Origin: Sphagnum compactum
Lineage: Eukaryota; Bryophyta; Sphagnopsida; Sphagnales
Assembly (NCBI GenBank): GCA_965153455.1
Contig: OZ234496.1
Location: forward strand, 3,100,001 to 3,164,000
Length of the DNA stretch: 64,000 bases
Direction of reading: 5' to 3'
Part shown: piece by piece, positions 46,601 through 59,870 of the stretch
Position numbering within the stretch: the first letter of the stretch is position 1
Layout: the number at the start of each line of letters is the position of its first letter
Made by a program: the position numbers and the translations under genes
Notes under the pieces: model-generated
The model's database searches: none
The model's input: the letters and a program-made list of their open reading frames with translations, nothing else
What the model was told of the DNA's origin: nothing

Positions 46601-49200
46601 TTATTGTTTGGCATGCAAATTGCCCCCAAAACAATTGTTCATCTCCCCCTTATTGATGAAGCATTATTGATGCGTCGGTCATCTTTGTTCACACTTCCTA
46701 TGCTTGCTAATTGCCATGCTGCCATGAGTCCTCCTCTAGACTGTAATCCAACGGGCTTTTCAAAGAGCCTAAAGCCCACCCCCACCAGTGTTATTCTTTT
46801 TGTGAAGGCAGCCAACTTTTTACACCAGGTAAGGCACTCTCCAGGTACACTAAGAAAAAAGCGCTAGGTTGTTACGTGTAATACTGAGCTTTTTTTTCTG
46901 GATTCCATTTTCCTACCTTGGTCTTGACAACCCACAAAGTACACATATTCTCAAGACCAGCTTCAGAGCTCTGAGTAACTATGGGAGTAGTGCCTTTTAG
47001 CATTAAAATATCTTTTGACAAATAACCATCCTTGCCAATGACAGACTTCCAAGCCTGCATCAAATCAAAGCAGGTGACGTGACAAACCATCCAAGCCAAC
47101 TGAGATCTTCCAGGCCTGCATGGAATCAAACGGGTGAAGGGACAAATCCTCTTCCTCTCTGGCAATATTGCAATTTGGACTAGGTAACCAGAGAGAAAGA
47201 GAGAGAGAGAGGTAGTTACTGGATGCAAAGACGTCCTCAGATTTTTCTAGTGTATTTTGAGAGCACTTTGCAGGGTATTTTAGAAAAAGGAATGCCCATG
47301 CTTGGAGGCAATCCGTTTCCCAAAATGTAGCACATTAAAGTTATCCGTAAAGTCACCCTCTCTTTCACCCACTATCCCCTTTGCTGTCACCCCTTATCCC
47401 CTCTTTCGGTGGTAAACGCAAAGTAAGGAAATTTTATTAAATCTCAGTACGAAATGCTGAAACTCAGCATTTATATGCACAAGGTTCGAGAGTAATTATA
47501 GTACTTGTATGGGTAGGAGCAGTGAAAATATATGTAGCAGCAGTGGAGGCGCTCAAGAAAAAAGAAAGAGGGGATGAAACTCAGTTTACCACCAAAATTG
47601 GTGGACATGCGGATCTGTGTGCCCTGTGCACAGTATTCTTTAGTAAAAGGCGATAGAATAGCTCACTTTGTGCTGAACACTCGGCTGGTACCAAAATTGG
47701 TGGAAAAACTAGTTTGGGTCCCAGTTATTTTGTTTTGTAAAATTTCACTCCCAGTTATGGATTTGATGCCTTATTATGCCGAAACTGGCCGTTCTCGCCC
47801 CCTGAACGCCTGACTATACAGATAACTTTATTGTTTTTTTCTTGTGATACCCAATGGGTATCATAGGAAAAAAATTCAAAAAAATTCAGATGCTAACTTC
47901 AGACTCAGCGATGCCCTCCTCAGCTGTGGGCTTTACCAGAATCAGGCTTGTGCTTGGCTCCACCTTGTGTGAACCCTTATTCTGGTAAAGCCCCAGGTGC
48001 TTCACCCTACACATAACGACCGACCTTTACATCCATAACCTGCGCAACAGGTGGATGTGGATTGCTTAGTTTTTGCTGGAGATAGCTTGAGATAGAGGAA
48101 CATTTCATCACTTTTTGTCCACACCCTGACTGAGATACATGCACTTTTCATCACTGTTTGTCCACGGGACACCTGAAATGGACATCGAAGGAATGGACAT
48201 TTGACCATTATTATGAATGGACATTCCTGGAGGAGCCCACATGTCTCTTAATTTCCCGAGAAAATGTGGAAACTTGCTTATGATTTCTGAACTGGAAAAG
48301 AGTGCAGACTTGGAGGCAGCTGCTTTAGAATTGCGGATCTCAATGGTAGACAGTAGTAGAGCTTCAATCAAGCCTCATCAAAGAAGGGAGTGGCAAAGTT
48401 GTGACTGAATATCATCTGGGGCGTGAACCGAATCTACAGGGATGTGTGACAGGCAACGGAAGAGCATGAAAATTGTTCGTCACTTCCGCAAGGCCTGAAT
48501 GAAATTAAAGGTAATTGTTTTGGTGTGTGATTTGAGCCTCCAATTGATGTGTCCTGGACTCTTGGGTACTTGTAGAACTTGATGAATCGCAAAATGATGT
48601 GTAGGTTGATGCCTGAGGACAAGGGCATTCCCAAAGCAAGGGCCTGCCAGACGGCAGCTAAAGCTCCACTAGGGACACTCCTGTCTGAGGCTGTTATCCC
48701 ACATAAGATCCTGGCATATTTTCTTTCGCCTGTGATACCTGGCGATAGCCAGACTCCCTAGTTATCACGGAAATGAAGAAAACAGAGGCAGTGTGTTTTG
48801 AAAACCGAAACACTTGCCAGAGCCCACGTTTCATATGTCAAAATGCCCTGCATTTCTAGGAGGCAATATCACTGTAAATGAGGTTGCCTGCCCTAACACA
48901 AATTTTTTTTCTGGGAAGTTATTACGTATGTATGTTATTGTGACCTGACAGAATATCACCTCCAATAAGATTGCTCTCTGGTTTAGTGCCTGCATGAATC
49001 TTCACTATCTTTTGGAGTGGCACACAATTCAGAAATAGATTTCCTGCACAATAACCAAAGTGTTGGGGAAAAAAAACCCGTTTGCTCTTGTTGTCAAAAT
49101 TTGGCGACTCTCATGTGATGAACAGAGTGCAGGGCTTTGAGGAGAACCTGAAGGCTGCCAAATAAATTAACTTTAGGCTAGAAGGCTGAACTTCATTTGA
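46601..49200. other. Moderately GC-richer non-genic DNA with inverted and direct repeats
   Basis: It contains a 61-base direct duplication (CTTCC-AGCCTGCAT phrase at 47046 and 47107), a (GA)n run at about 47195-47212, complementary phrases GGTGGTAAAC near 47410 and GTTTACCACC near 47582, and a direct repeat of CATCACT-TTTGTCCAC near 48108 and 48150. Open frames of 60-118 codons on both strands lack recognisable motifs. Shared phrases with 43.7-44.9 kb (for example TAGGAGGCAATAT at about 44782 and 48857) suggest two diverged copies of one large repeat. Confidence 0.45.
47928..47993. repeat. Perfect 15-bp stem hairpin
   Basis: GGGCTTTACCAGAAT at 47928-47942 and ATTCTGGTAAAGCCC at 47979-47993 are exact reverse complements around a 36-base loop. 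The loop includes GCTTGGCTCCACCTTGTG, found inverted at 44896-44913. It belongs to the same family as 26.42 kb. Confidence 0.8.
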
Positions 49201-52200
49201 AGTTTGATGAATTATGAATGGAGGCATCATTCTTGGCAAGTACACGAATTAGGTTTATTTTGCACGAAATTTGGCAAAAGCAAAACTGAAATCATCTTCT
49301 TCTTTGAAGAATCAAACGAGCATAGTATGCTCAGGACAATCCCAGTGTTGGGTGGTTCTCTCTTTTGCACAGAAATGTAAGGGTAGGATACATGCATCCA
49401 TGGCAGGTGGCTCCCAATACTCAAAGAATCAGGTTTTGATTAAATAACCATGATCCTCAATCAGAAGTTATCATTTTCGTTTTCATGATCTTTTGGCATT
49501 CCTGATTTACAGGATCTTTTTACATCCTGCATGATTTACAGGATTTGAGCCTATCTTCACACTTCTGTATGTTTGACTCCATCCAAAATTTGACATTCAA
49601 ACCGTTATATTCCAATGGCTGGAGCTCCTTGTAGGAAAAGACCTAATTGATGCTTTCAGTGATACAATAACTTCCACATTGTCCACACACTGCAACTAGA
49701 TCAAAGGGTCCTTTTTGAGTTTTCCCACAAATCTAAAGCATTGGATGGTTTAACAGGGGCTCATTAGGGCTATTTTAATTTCATAATTCTTTGCTGGGAT
49801 TCTGTTGTATGCAATTCAATTGAACTGCAACTACAATATCAAAATAGATGCCTTGGTTAGATATAGTCCCATCTAGTGAAGTACATATGGTGTTCCCTAC
49901 ATGGCATGAGTTCATGAGGTGCAAAGTAACGTGCGATCCCCAAGGTCTAGGAGCACTGAAAGAGCACAAAACCTGATATAACTTATAACTTAACATATGC
50001 AAGACATGGGTGGGGCATACCATTATAGCTTTTAGCTTCAAAGGATTAGGTGATCCTTTTTCGAAGGACACACTTGGGCACTGTGACCCATACTTTTTTA
50101 CAAGGTTGTAAGTACCAGATCCTCAGGTACACACTATGATAAATGATACTGGACTAGGCACTGTTCAACTGGACATGCCACTCTAATTTACAATTTACAC
50201 CCAGTTATCTGTTCAACATGTGTCTGTCAAGACTCAAGAGCTTGATCTGGTGAATGCAGCAAAGAACTTCGTACATACTTGCCTCGAAATGTGCAAACTC
50301 AAGGTCAGGGAGTGTTGTAGATTGTGCTGCATTCAATTGGTTGGTTTTGTTCAGCGTTTGCCCACCAAGCAAGCAAATAGTAAGTTGAAAGCATCTCCAC
50401 CAACACTCAGTATGTGACACTGCACTTAAAATCTTATATGAGGTTCATCAGTCAAAGCCAGTGAATCTGCCGGACGTCTGCTAGGGCCCTGAAGAAATGC
50501 ACAGCGTTTAGAGCCCTGGAGGAGCCCTGGAAGAGCGTATTAAACACAGTCACACCGTATTTATTGACTACTCCTTGTTTTTGATTGGTTAGATAGTTTG
50601 ATTGCTCCAAGTGGGTTGCTCTTTGTAGTCTCCCAGCTGCTTGTACTCGCAGTTTCAGTTTTATGGGTGGGGTTGGAAAATAAGTTAGTATCTAAAACTT
50701 GGATGTGAGAAATATGTTACCAAGGTTCACATAGTGAGCGTTGGTGGAGATGCTCCGAGAACAACACTTACAAAACAACATTTAACACAATAATAACACT
50801 TACAAACAACATTTAACACAATAATCCGACAATGGAAAGTCGAAGGAGGCTTCTTTGATTTCAGGCAACAATAAGCAGCCTCTTAGTAATTAATTGCACA
50901 GAAAGAATGAACCAGTGTTGGGTGTGGAAATCTTTTATCCTGATATACCCATGGATATATACCCACAGTGCACATCACACATACCCAGCTGCTAAAATTT
51001 TCGGTTACCCTTTTCATTACACTAAACAACTGGGATATACTCCATACCTCAGACTTACCCTGTCATTATTTTACCCAGTTAGAATACACTTGAAATTTAC
51101 CCATACTCAGGGCAGGGTAATTATTTTGAAGCATGTAAATAAAGGGCATATGCCTGAATCTTTATATAGCATATATGCATTTCACTAATTTTACAATGAA
51201 TTATGATGGAATTGTTCAAATTATGTTGACTAATTATTGAAAATTTTATATAATTTGGCATTTTATTTTTAATCATAACATTAATTATCTTGAACAAAAT
51301 TCTTATCATATGCTCTTGGAACCCCTTTACAGTTTACTGCCATCTGCCATTATAAAAATGCCTTGAATATATTTTTAACATTACTGATTGATTTAATTAC
51401 ATATTTGTTAGTATTTTGGATGGGATGTTTCAAATTTCAGGCGGTCATTGTCTTTCTTCACTTTCAAATATTCCATACTTGTGTAACTATTTTTCAATGA
51501 GGTTTGGTACTTATCCAACAGTTCATTTTGTATCAAACATGTGTAGGTAGTTGAATTATTGTAGTTGTTATATATGGACCAAGTTTTAATCTGAAATTTG
51601 TAAGGGCCTTTTTTAGGGGGGTGCATAACATGTACTTAGGATAAGAACCTCTTTCCCAATATCAGTATTAACTCCTCATAAATGGTCTCTATGTCTAGTT
51701 ATTTTGAGCAGTCACTTGTTTCATATCTATTTGATGAAACCTAGCAAACTTCATAAAACAAAACACCCAACAAAAGGGGAAAAGAAGGAACACAGATAGA
51801 GGACTCAAGTCCAAGCTAAAAGAGTAAAACCCAAAGTCTGTCGGTAAGGAGCAAAGGAAAATAAAGGTTTCACTAGTCACAAGAAGCATATCAAAAAAAA
51901 AAGAAAGGGATGAGAAACTTTAAAAAAAGTGATAAGCTTAGAAGAGCCTTGACTTGCAATAACAGTGTGCCTCAAAATAAAGGTGGGTTAAACTTTTTGC
52001 AAAGCTACTAACACCTTATGCCTATAAAAAAAACACACAAAACAACTAGAAGAGGGACACATGTGTCTTTTGTTAATCATACCATATTAGCACAACCATG
52101 AAAAAAATTCGTTTGCTTGTTGATGTAAATAATAAAAAACATCTATGATGAGGGGGGAAAATGCATTTGTTAAATGTTGATCGTGTTAAAGTTTTTTTTT

Positions 52201-55100
52201 GGCTTAAACCATCACCATTGTGACCACCACACGAAATCAAATAACACACAAAATCAAATCTACTCAAGTGGTATAACAACATTGGCCAAAGTGCGAACAC
52301 TATCAACTACTAACACGATGTCAACTTATTGACAACAAGATGTCTATTTTCAGTCTAAAATAGTTTATTGGTAAGTTCAAATGGGACTTGGTGTCGCCAG
52401 CCCACATAAATCACTTTATCCAATGTGCACATATACATATATTGAAGAACACATTTACAAACTTTACTAACAACATATTGGCAGTACCCTTAAATTAGGC
52501 ATGCATGCTGGCAAAGGACATGACATGGCTTTCACATGCTCATCAATGAGTTTTGAATTTGAAACTTTTACTGATACCATATAAAGATAGTAGCATGAGC
52601 CATCACCCTTAAAGACCCAATGTGCATACATTCAAGATAGGTTAGTGTTGTAATTCCTTAACATTTCAAGGTGGACTTCCTCCTGGGTATTTTGTTGTCT
52701 TTTTCTAGATGTTTTTAATCAGTGATTTTTTTTTGTTTTACCTTGGTTGAATTAGGTAGGTTGATTTGTTTGAAGTGCAGGGCATAAAGGTTCTAATGTG
52801 ACTCTACCGTAAATTTGACTCCAATCATAATATTCTATATCTATCTATGAAGGTAATTTGTTTTGTTTTGTTTTGTTTTTTAGTTATGAGATCCACTGAA
52901 TCGGGATACTCCAGATCGTGTTCTTCGTGTCTTTGGAAAGCTCTTGACAAGGAGGGGTGCATGGGCTTGGTTCCATGAGGTTTGGACTTGTGGTGCAAAA
53001 GTTCTTGAATATTGAATGATTTATTCACTGAAAACTAAATTAGATCATAGCTGAAAATTTCAGAGGAATTGGAATGTGCCTTTGGTGTTGTTGGAAAGAT
53101 CTTGCTGAGTAATATTTAATGGAATTTATTTCATAAGATTTGGATCAGAATGTGGGAGATATTGATTTTTAAGTGATTTCTGCCACTGAAAATTCAAATA
53201 AATTCCAAAAAACCACATTTTGGAAGGAAAAATCAGTTGAGGGCATGGTAACACTTGGGCCAACGGCACAGACGGCACTAGTGTTGATAATAAAAGAGTT
53301 GTTACCAATGTGGTAAAGTTCTTGCTTTCAAAAGAAACCTTTAGCCCGGTTCTAACTTTTTTTTAAAATTGAACTTATGGCTTGTCGAATCTTGAAACCA
53401 ATTCTTTGGATTTCTAAAATCTTTAATTCCAACCATTTTCACAAAGAATTCAGAGCTAGTCTAATCCAAGACAAGGTCCAATTCCATATCTATTACATAT
53501 AATTAAACTTTAAATTTTTTGTAATATCAATTTATTCAACTAATGCACACAATTCAAGATGATAATTATGTAATATTGATCATGTACAACCAATCAAATG
53601 CAATAACTTATCTAAAATGCAAGGCCAAGTTTATATATATTTTAATAAAATTGTAACTTATGTAACTAAAGAACCTAAACTTTTTAAAAATGGGGCAACA
53701 CCTTCGATTTAACTTCTAATTGAAAATTAGGTTGATTCCTCTATTAGGCTCCAATGATTATTCCAAGAAAACTTGGGGATTTGACTAAGGGATTCCATAT
53801 AAGTTGGACATAAGCCTACTAAAATCGAAAAACTTGCCAGTTCATTGGTTTGTACCTTAATTTTCAATGGTAGGTAGTTTGCATTGACAAACCACATAAA
53901 AAAATAAGTGGAATAAGCTTAATTTTTACCATTTTTTTTTTTGCATTTATGATTTTTTATTCATTAAGGTTTTTGTTCACATCCACATGGTTCCATTGCA
54001 ATTTTTAATTTCCATCAATTCACAATATTTCATGTTAATAACAAAGGATTACTACATGGCTTGTAGTTTTCAACAACACTAGGGGGTGTTAGGGGACATG
54101 TAAGCATCTTAAAATTGTAGAAATAAACAGACTCAAAATTGGTTCAAATTTGGATATGATGTAATTTTTTTGAAATTTTATTGTTTTCTTTTCAAATGGG
54201 GTTTCAAAAAAGGAAATGAGCCAACACTTCGTCTCGTCCATTTTGTTACAAGTTTTTGTTTTGGAAGAACATTGATTTTGTGTGGCAAAACAGGTAGAGG
54301 TTATGTTGAAAAAATTTAACAAGAATTAAAGATTTTAATAACAAAATCTTGTTAATACTTATATGTAAAGGACCTATTAGGATTGTTGGTAGAATTGTCA
54401 ATAGATCTAAAAACATGGACTTCAAATATAATTTTGATACCTATTTTGATATGAATTACATAGAATTAGAAATAATATTTACTATTTGGCAACCATCCCC
54501 ATGAGCCAACTTTTGGAGAATTCATTTTTTTGTTGTTTTTTGGTCAAGATTTAGAAATGTGGGCAAGTGTCATGTTTCCATTCTTTTTTGTAGAAAATAA
54601 GGACCATATTTGGTCGTTGATTAGAAGAATTGTAGGATTAATTTGTGAACTAGGTTTAGGATTGGATCCTAAGTGGTAATCTTTATAAATAATTCAATTT
54701 GCAACTAGTTGAGCGAATTGGTTTGGGAATACATTGTATGCGGTATGTTTAGAATGGTAACCATACATTTGTAAAGACAATTGGAACAAACAAATGATCA
54801 AGATACATAGGGTTCAAAAGTGATGCATGTGGAAAATGGCAACAAAAAAGTTATCACTACTCTTAAAATCATGCATCAAAGTATTCTTGTTGTATTTAGA
54901 TTTGAGACAAAACTTGTAAGAAATTGAAGATCTTTTGTAGCAAACAATCAACAATGTGAAATGTAATCAATGGGCAATAGACCACAACAACAGTGCCCAC
55001 ATAATGTTCCTATAAAGGCAAAAAATAGTATGGTGGGAATGCAACGAGCAAGGGAAAAATTTGTTAAAATTGTGTCTCAACAGTTTGAATGTCCATAACA
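49201..55100. other. Gene-free intergenic DNA
   Basis: I see no gene. Small repeats are a 32-bp tandem duplication at 50763-50826 (AACACTTACAAA phrase) and a (TTTTG)n run at about 52858-52880. Open frames remain below 100 codons and show no family motifs. Confidence 0.5.
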
Positions 55101-55739
55101 ACATAATGTAATCAAGTGGTTGTAAATTCAACTGAAACAAACACCACAATTGGTAGGAAGGGTATTTGTTGGTTTGGAAGCTTTACTAGAATAGAAAAAA
55201 CAAACAAAATGAAGGTTCGTTCTCAATTAACTAATAGTCCAAAATATTTTCAAGTTGAACCACATGTTCAATGGTATTCAATGAATGAAAAGGAATTGGA
55301 TGATGGGGAGATGGTGGTAGGAATGCCAAAGGTGCATGTCCTTAACACTAAAACATATCTACTAGATCCACCAATGTAAATTGTGCAACAACCAATGGTT
55401 ATCCAACTTCTGTTGCATTATGAGTGCAAATTGTGCAATAGCCATTGTTTATTTAACTTTTGCTGCATTACAAATGGGTGGTAGACCAAATGTTTTTCCA
55501 CATGAACTACTAAATCCAAGACTAGTACTTTCACAACCTGATGCATGAAAAGATGAAAAATACATTTTGGGAAACAATTCAACAACTACATGTAGCTAAC
55601 TCGAAAAGGGAAAAATCAATATCTTGAATGACCTAGAATACTACATGGGCTGGATTACCTGATATGGAGGTATAGGTTGAAGTACAAGTTGTATCAAAGC
55701 TTAACATATTAGGGAATGCACCAATAAGGACCATTGAGG

Positions 55740-56400
55740 AAATATTTTAAGACATAAACGAACATATGTTGGAAACCAAATATACTTTGGGTTTGGGGCA
55801 ATTGTTGAAAACAACTCCATATCCGAAATGGTACCTATTACAGAAAATGAAACCAGTTACAAGCACAATAATGCCAAAATTAGTTATAAAAAATACCCAT
55901 ATTGCAACTAATGGAGTAGTAATGGAAAAATGTCTTGTTGCAATGGCAATAGACAATCACATGGTAGTGATACAAGTATAGGTGGGTAAAAACACCATTG
56001 AATACATTCTATTAGATGGTGGATTCAAAGTTAATATCATTATAGAACAACTTTGTAGTAAGTTAGGACCTTGCCGAAACCCAAACCTACACCTTATAAC
56101 CTAAGGATGGCTAATCAAACCATTACTAAACCAATAGGTTTAATCCATAACATGAGGATTTTAATGTATGAACTACCATATGTAATGACCTTTACTGTAC
56201 TACATAACAATGTAGTGACCTTTACCATATTACATAACAATGTGGTGGATGCCAATTATTTTAGGTTATTAAGTAGACCATGGTTGTGGGATGTCAAAAT
56301 CTCACATGATTGGGGAAACAACTAAGTAACCATCCAAGGTAATGGTATAGTCATAACAATTGATGTAACCAAACACTTGGGGAATGACATCAAATGACCA
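55740..56400 (+). pseudogene. Retropepsin-like protease region (element 2)
   Basis: It begins with LGLGQLLKTT (shared with element 1 upstream of protease). It continues to LLDGGFKVNIIIEQL at about 56008-56050, with D-G-G at the active-site position, and to SRPWLWDVKISHDWG near 56270-56320, matching the LGRPWL block. A TAG lies before the active-site segment (at about 55979) and the frame shifts after it. It is the counterpart of 13190-13765 in element 1. Confidence 0.7.
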
Positions 56401-56859
56401 AAAGTGTTAATGTGTTACAAGTTTTAGCATGGAATCACATATGATGAAGAGAATGTTATAATCATAGCAAAACTGGGGTTATTTCCATTGGTATTATTAT
56501 ATTATTGGAAGAGGGTGGAGTACTAATTAAGCCATGAAAGGAACCAAATGTTATTCCACAAATAGTTGGTTCAATCCCAAGCACTAATGTAACATGTACT
56601 CCGAAGTTGGCAAAAATTCAACATGTAGTAATTTTAAAGGACAATATGGTGTACCCAAAAACCTACTATTGCCATATTGTTGGTGATATAAAAATGGATG
56701 AAACACCTATTTAGAAGTGGGTATAGGATATGCAAGTGGTAAGGTGGACATTAACAAAGGAGGAAAAATTCATCAAATTGAACTTGGGCACCATTAAGCA
56801 ACCACGATGTGTGAAGATTAATGCATAATTGATGACAACACAAATAAGTTCTATGAAGA

Positions 56860-57005
56860 TTCTTCTACATGAATTCAAGGATGTATTTGCATGGACTTAC
56901 ATGAAATCCCTCCCAAATTAACACAACATGAAATTGAGCTAAACACTACAATTCCACTAGCTCATCAAGCCAAGTACTGCATGTACACAAATTATGTTGT
57001 GGGGT
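56860..57005 (+). pseudogene. Pol linker before RT (element 2)
   Basis: Reads HEFKDVFAWTY in one frame, then IPPKLTQHEIELNTTI and HQAKYCMYTNYVV in another, the block that immediately precedes RT. Homology breaks at about 57005, where an insertion begins. Confidence 0.65.
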
Positions 57006-57765
57006 CGATGCAAGCTATAGTGGCACACTTTTGTGATGAAATGGTGTTTTTTCCCAAGGTACCTTTTACTCAAATGTGTATGGTGATTAATATATCCTTA
57101 GATTTATTAATTGGGACTTGGATATAAATTAATAACTTCATTATGAAGCATTATGAAGATAATTGTGTGGTTATTTATTGATTAAAATTTTCATTTATTA
57201 ATATAATAATGAAGTTTTGAAGTCGAAAAATATGGATTAATCATCTAACTGGAACATCACAAAATGGAAAAAAATTATGTTGATTCACATTTCAAATTTG
57301 TTATTGGGATTCAATATGTAATGTAATACAAGATGATAAACTCACATGAGGAATTATTTTTTTGAAAACCTTAACCATTTAACAGTCAAAGATTTTTGAA
57401 TGATTAAAATTTGACCATATTTTCATAAGTCCATATGAATTACAAATTTTTTTTTTTCAGTTTTTTTGTCCCAAAAACATTTTTGTTTTGAAAATTTTAG
57501 ATGAGGCATAATTCCTTCGGATTTTGTGGGTTTTCCTTTTAAGACTTCCAAATTAAAAAAATGACATCAGTTACATTAAATACAAGTTTTCACATAGATT
57601 TGGGAAGGTTTGTAAGTGATTGAACATGTATTATTCAAATATTAAGATAATAATTTCTTTTAAAGTAACAACCATGTTCATTTGAATCATTTAAAAAAAT
57701 CTTGTATGTACTTGTAGGGAATGTAATTTCTGTCAATATTGAACCACCGTAACTTACATCTACCT
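57005..57765. mobile_element. Insertion of about 760 bp in the pol linker
   Basis: Pol homology stops after TNYVV at about 57005 and resumes at about 57766. TTGTG occurs at both junctions (57001-57005 and about 57761-57765), which would be a 5-bp target duplication. The insert has no recognised coding sequence, and its ends are not TG...CA, so a solo LTR is not demonstrated. Boundaries are approximate. Confidence 0.35.
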
Positions 57766-58380
57766 TGTGATAATAAACAAAGTAGTGATCAGCTGTTAGC
57801 AATAAGTTTTATACAATTGATAGAAGAGGTGAAACAGGTGAAACGACTTTCTCCAATTGTAGTTGGGCCAAAGAAAAATGGGAAGTTGCAAATATGTGTA
57901 AATCTCCGTAAGTTAAATGTTGCAACAAAGAAAGACATGTACCCATTACCATTTACCAATGAAGTACTCAACACCATGGTTGGACATGAATCGTACTTGT
58001 TATTGGATGGTTATTTTGGGTATCATTAGATAGATCTATTGCACTCAAGGACATGTACAAGATTACTTTTGTAACAAAGTTGGGGAACATTTGTGTGGCT
58101 TGAAATTTTGGAATGAAAAACAAACCTCCTACATACCAACGAATAGTAAGTTAGGCATTTAAAGAGTACTTGGATCAATTCATGATTTTTTTCTAGATGA
58201 CTTCATTATTTATAGTGAATTGGACACACATTTGTCCAAGCTAAAGTTATGTTTCTTCAAATGCAAGGAGTATGGTATCAACTTGAACCTTGAAAAATGC
58301 GTTTTGATGATTTTTTAGGAATGATTTTAAGATTCTTAGTTTACAAAAAAAAGGAAGCTACTAAATCTCAAGAAAATATA
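57766..58380 (+). pseudogene. Ty3/Gypsy reverse transcriptase domain (element 2)
   Basis: The strand reads LLAISFIQLIEE, KKNGKLQICVNLRKLN, YPLPFTNEVLNTMVGHE and LLLDGYFGYH, then a stop at 58027. The catalytic FLDDFIIYS appears at about 58187-58213 in a shifted frame, followed by THLSKLKLCFFKC-like text, LNLEKC and FLG. The frame is broken several times, so no enzyme can be made. Homology is interrupted after a KKI position at 58377 by the TIR element and resumes at 59874. Confidence 0.85.
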
Positions 58381-59870
58381 GGGGTGAAAGCACATTATAA
58401 TGACCCCCTATGGGGCACTTTTGGGTTTAGTATTATGATAAATACAATATAATTGTTCCAAAAGTATGGTACATATAATTTTGCGTATCAATTTTGATTT
58501 TGGGCCCATTATTATTTTTACAAAAGTAATGTTATGTAATATTAATTTAAAAATAATAGTAAATTTCATTATCTATATTGAAGGATCAGTAAGTATTTTT
58601 ATAATATACATTGGTATAATAGGACATTATCTCATTTTGACTGCATTAATTTTTCATTATTTATTAAAATTATAATTTTTAATCAACATTTTAAAACGAC
58701 CCATCTAGCTATGTTTGTCATCTTCCATGCAAATGTGATTACTTGTCAAAATTTTAATTACCACACATTTATTGTATGTTTGCTAAATTTTTATTTTTTT
58801 TGATATGAAAGTTTTCAAATTAGTCACATGGTATCCAAACATGGTTCAAATTATGTGAATTGACATGGTTCAATACACCTTCAACTTTCATAAAGATTAA
58901 AAATCATTTAAATGATTTTTGCAGTATATTTGTATTTTTGAGTACACAAGCACACTACATTTGTTTCTATAAATATACTCCAATCTCCCACTTTACAAAA
59001 TGAAATGAAATAGTTTCTTTTCTATTATTTTGCCTAGGTTATATTTTAACATAATATGCAAATATATTGTGAAGTTTTTTTGAAAAGTTTAAGGTGGGAT
59101 ACATTCAAACATGCACACCCCTAGAAAGTAGTATAATGTGACACCCCAAAATGGATCACCATAGTGGGTGCAATCATAATCAAATGGGCCTACATTAATA
59201 AAGGATTCAATCACAAATGGACCTTTTTTGAACATTTTGATACTTAAAAAAAAAAGACTTTTTAAAGGATTTTTTTGCAACATGTTCTTAAAAATATTTA
59301 CAATTCCCTCAATAAATTACATTACTTGTGTTTTTTTTTGTTGAATAAATTTGTTCAAAAAGTGTAAAAAATTTACCAAATTTTACGTTTCATCTTGAAA
59401 TTAAATGATCATAATTTCAAATCATGTTAAAATATGATAACTATTTTTATCTTTATTTTTTTATATCATAAGTCACAACTTTGTTCAAATGTCATACACA
59501 TTATGACCCATTTACATCTAACAAATTACTTTTGAAATTTGAACATTCTAAAATTATATATTATCATTTCAAAAAAGTTCCCATCAAAAAATTTATATTA
59601 AAAGAATCTTTAGCCTAATGCTTTATAAAACTGATTTTGGGGTGTTAAAGTTCAAAAGTCCTTTACTAAAACCAAAACTCAATTTATTAAATTAAATGAT
59701 TTTTTTGAATTCTTGAACACTCATATAAATCATTTAACACAAGTTTCTTGATCAACATGAAATTAAAGTGGCATTACATAAATATCTTTGAAAAAATAGC
59801 TAGTTTTTTGGTCGTTCGACATGGTTTTTGGCTCATTTGATTATGATTGCACCTTAATGTGCTTTCACCC
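58381..59870. mobile_element. 1,490-bp terminal-inverted-repeat DNA element nested in element 2
   Basis: The left end GGGGTGAAAGCACATTA (58381-58397) matches the inverse of the right end TAATGTGCTTTCACCC (59855-59870) over 16 bp without mismatch. The trinucleotide ATA flanks both sides (58378-58380 and 59871-59873), as a 3-bp target duplication. Removing the insert and one ATA brings the host RT-connection frames exactly back into register. Internally, 59167-59190 and 59830-59853 form a further inverted repeat of 24 bp with one mismatch. There is no transposase. A GGG-starting TIR with a 3-bp A/T-rich duplication fits PIF/Harbinger-like non-autonomous elements best, but this is not proven. 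Confidence 0.8.

Noticed and set aside
46872-47228. 118-codon minus-strand frame in a GC-richer region
   Set aside because: It crosses a 61-base direct duplication and a GA microsatellite and matches no family I know. I treat it as chance.
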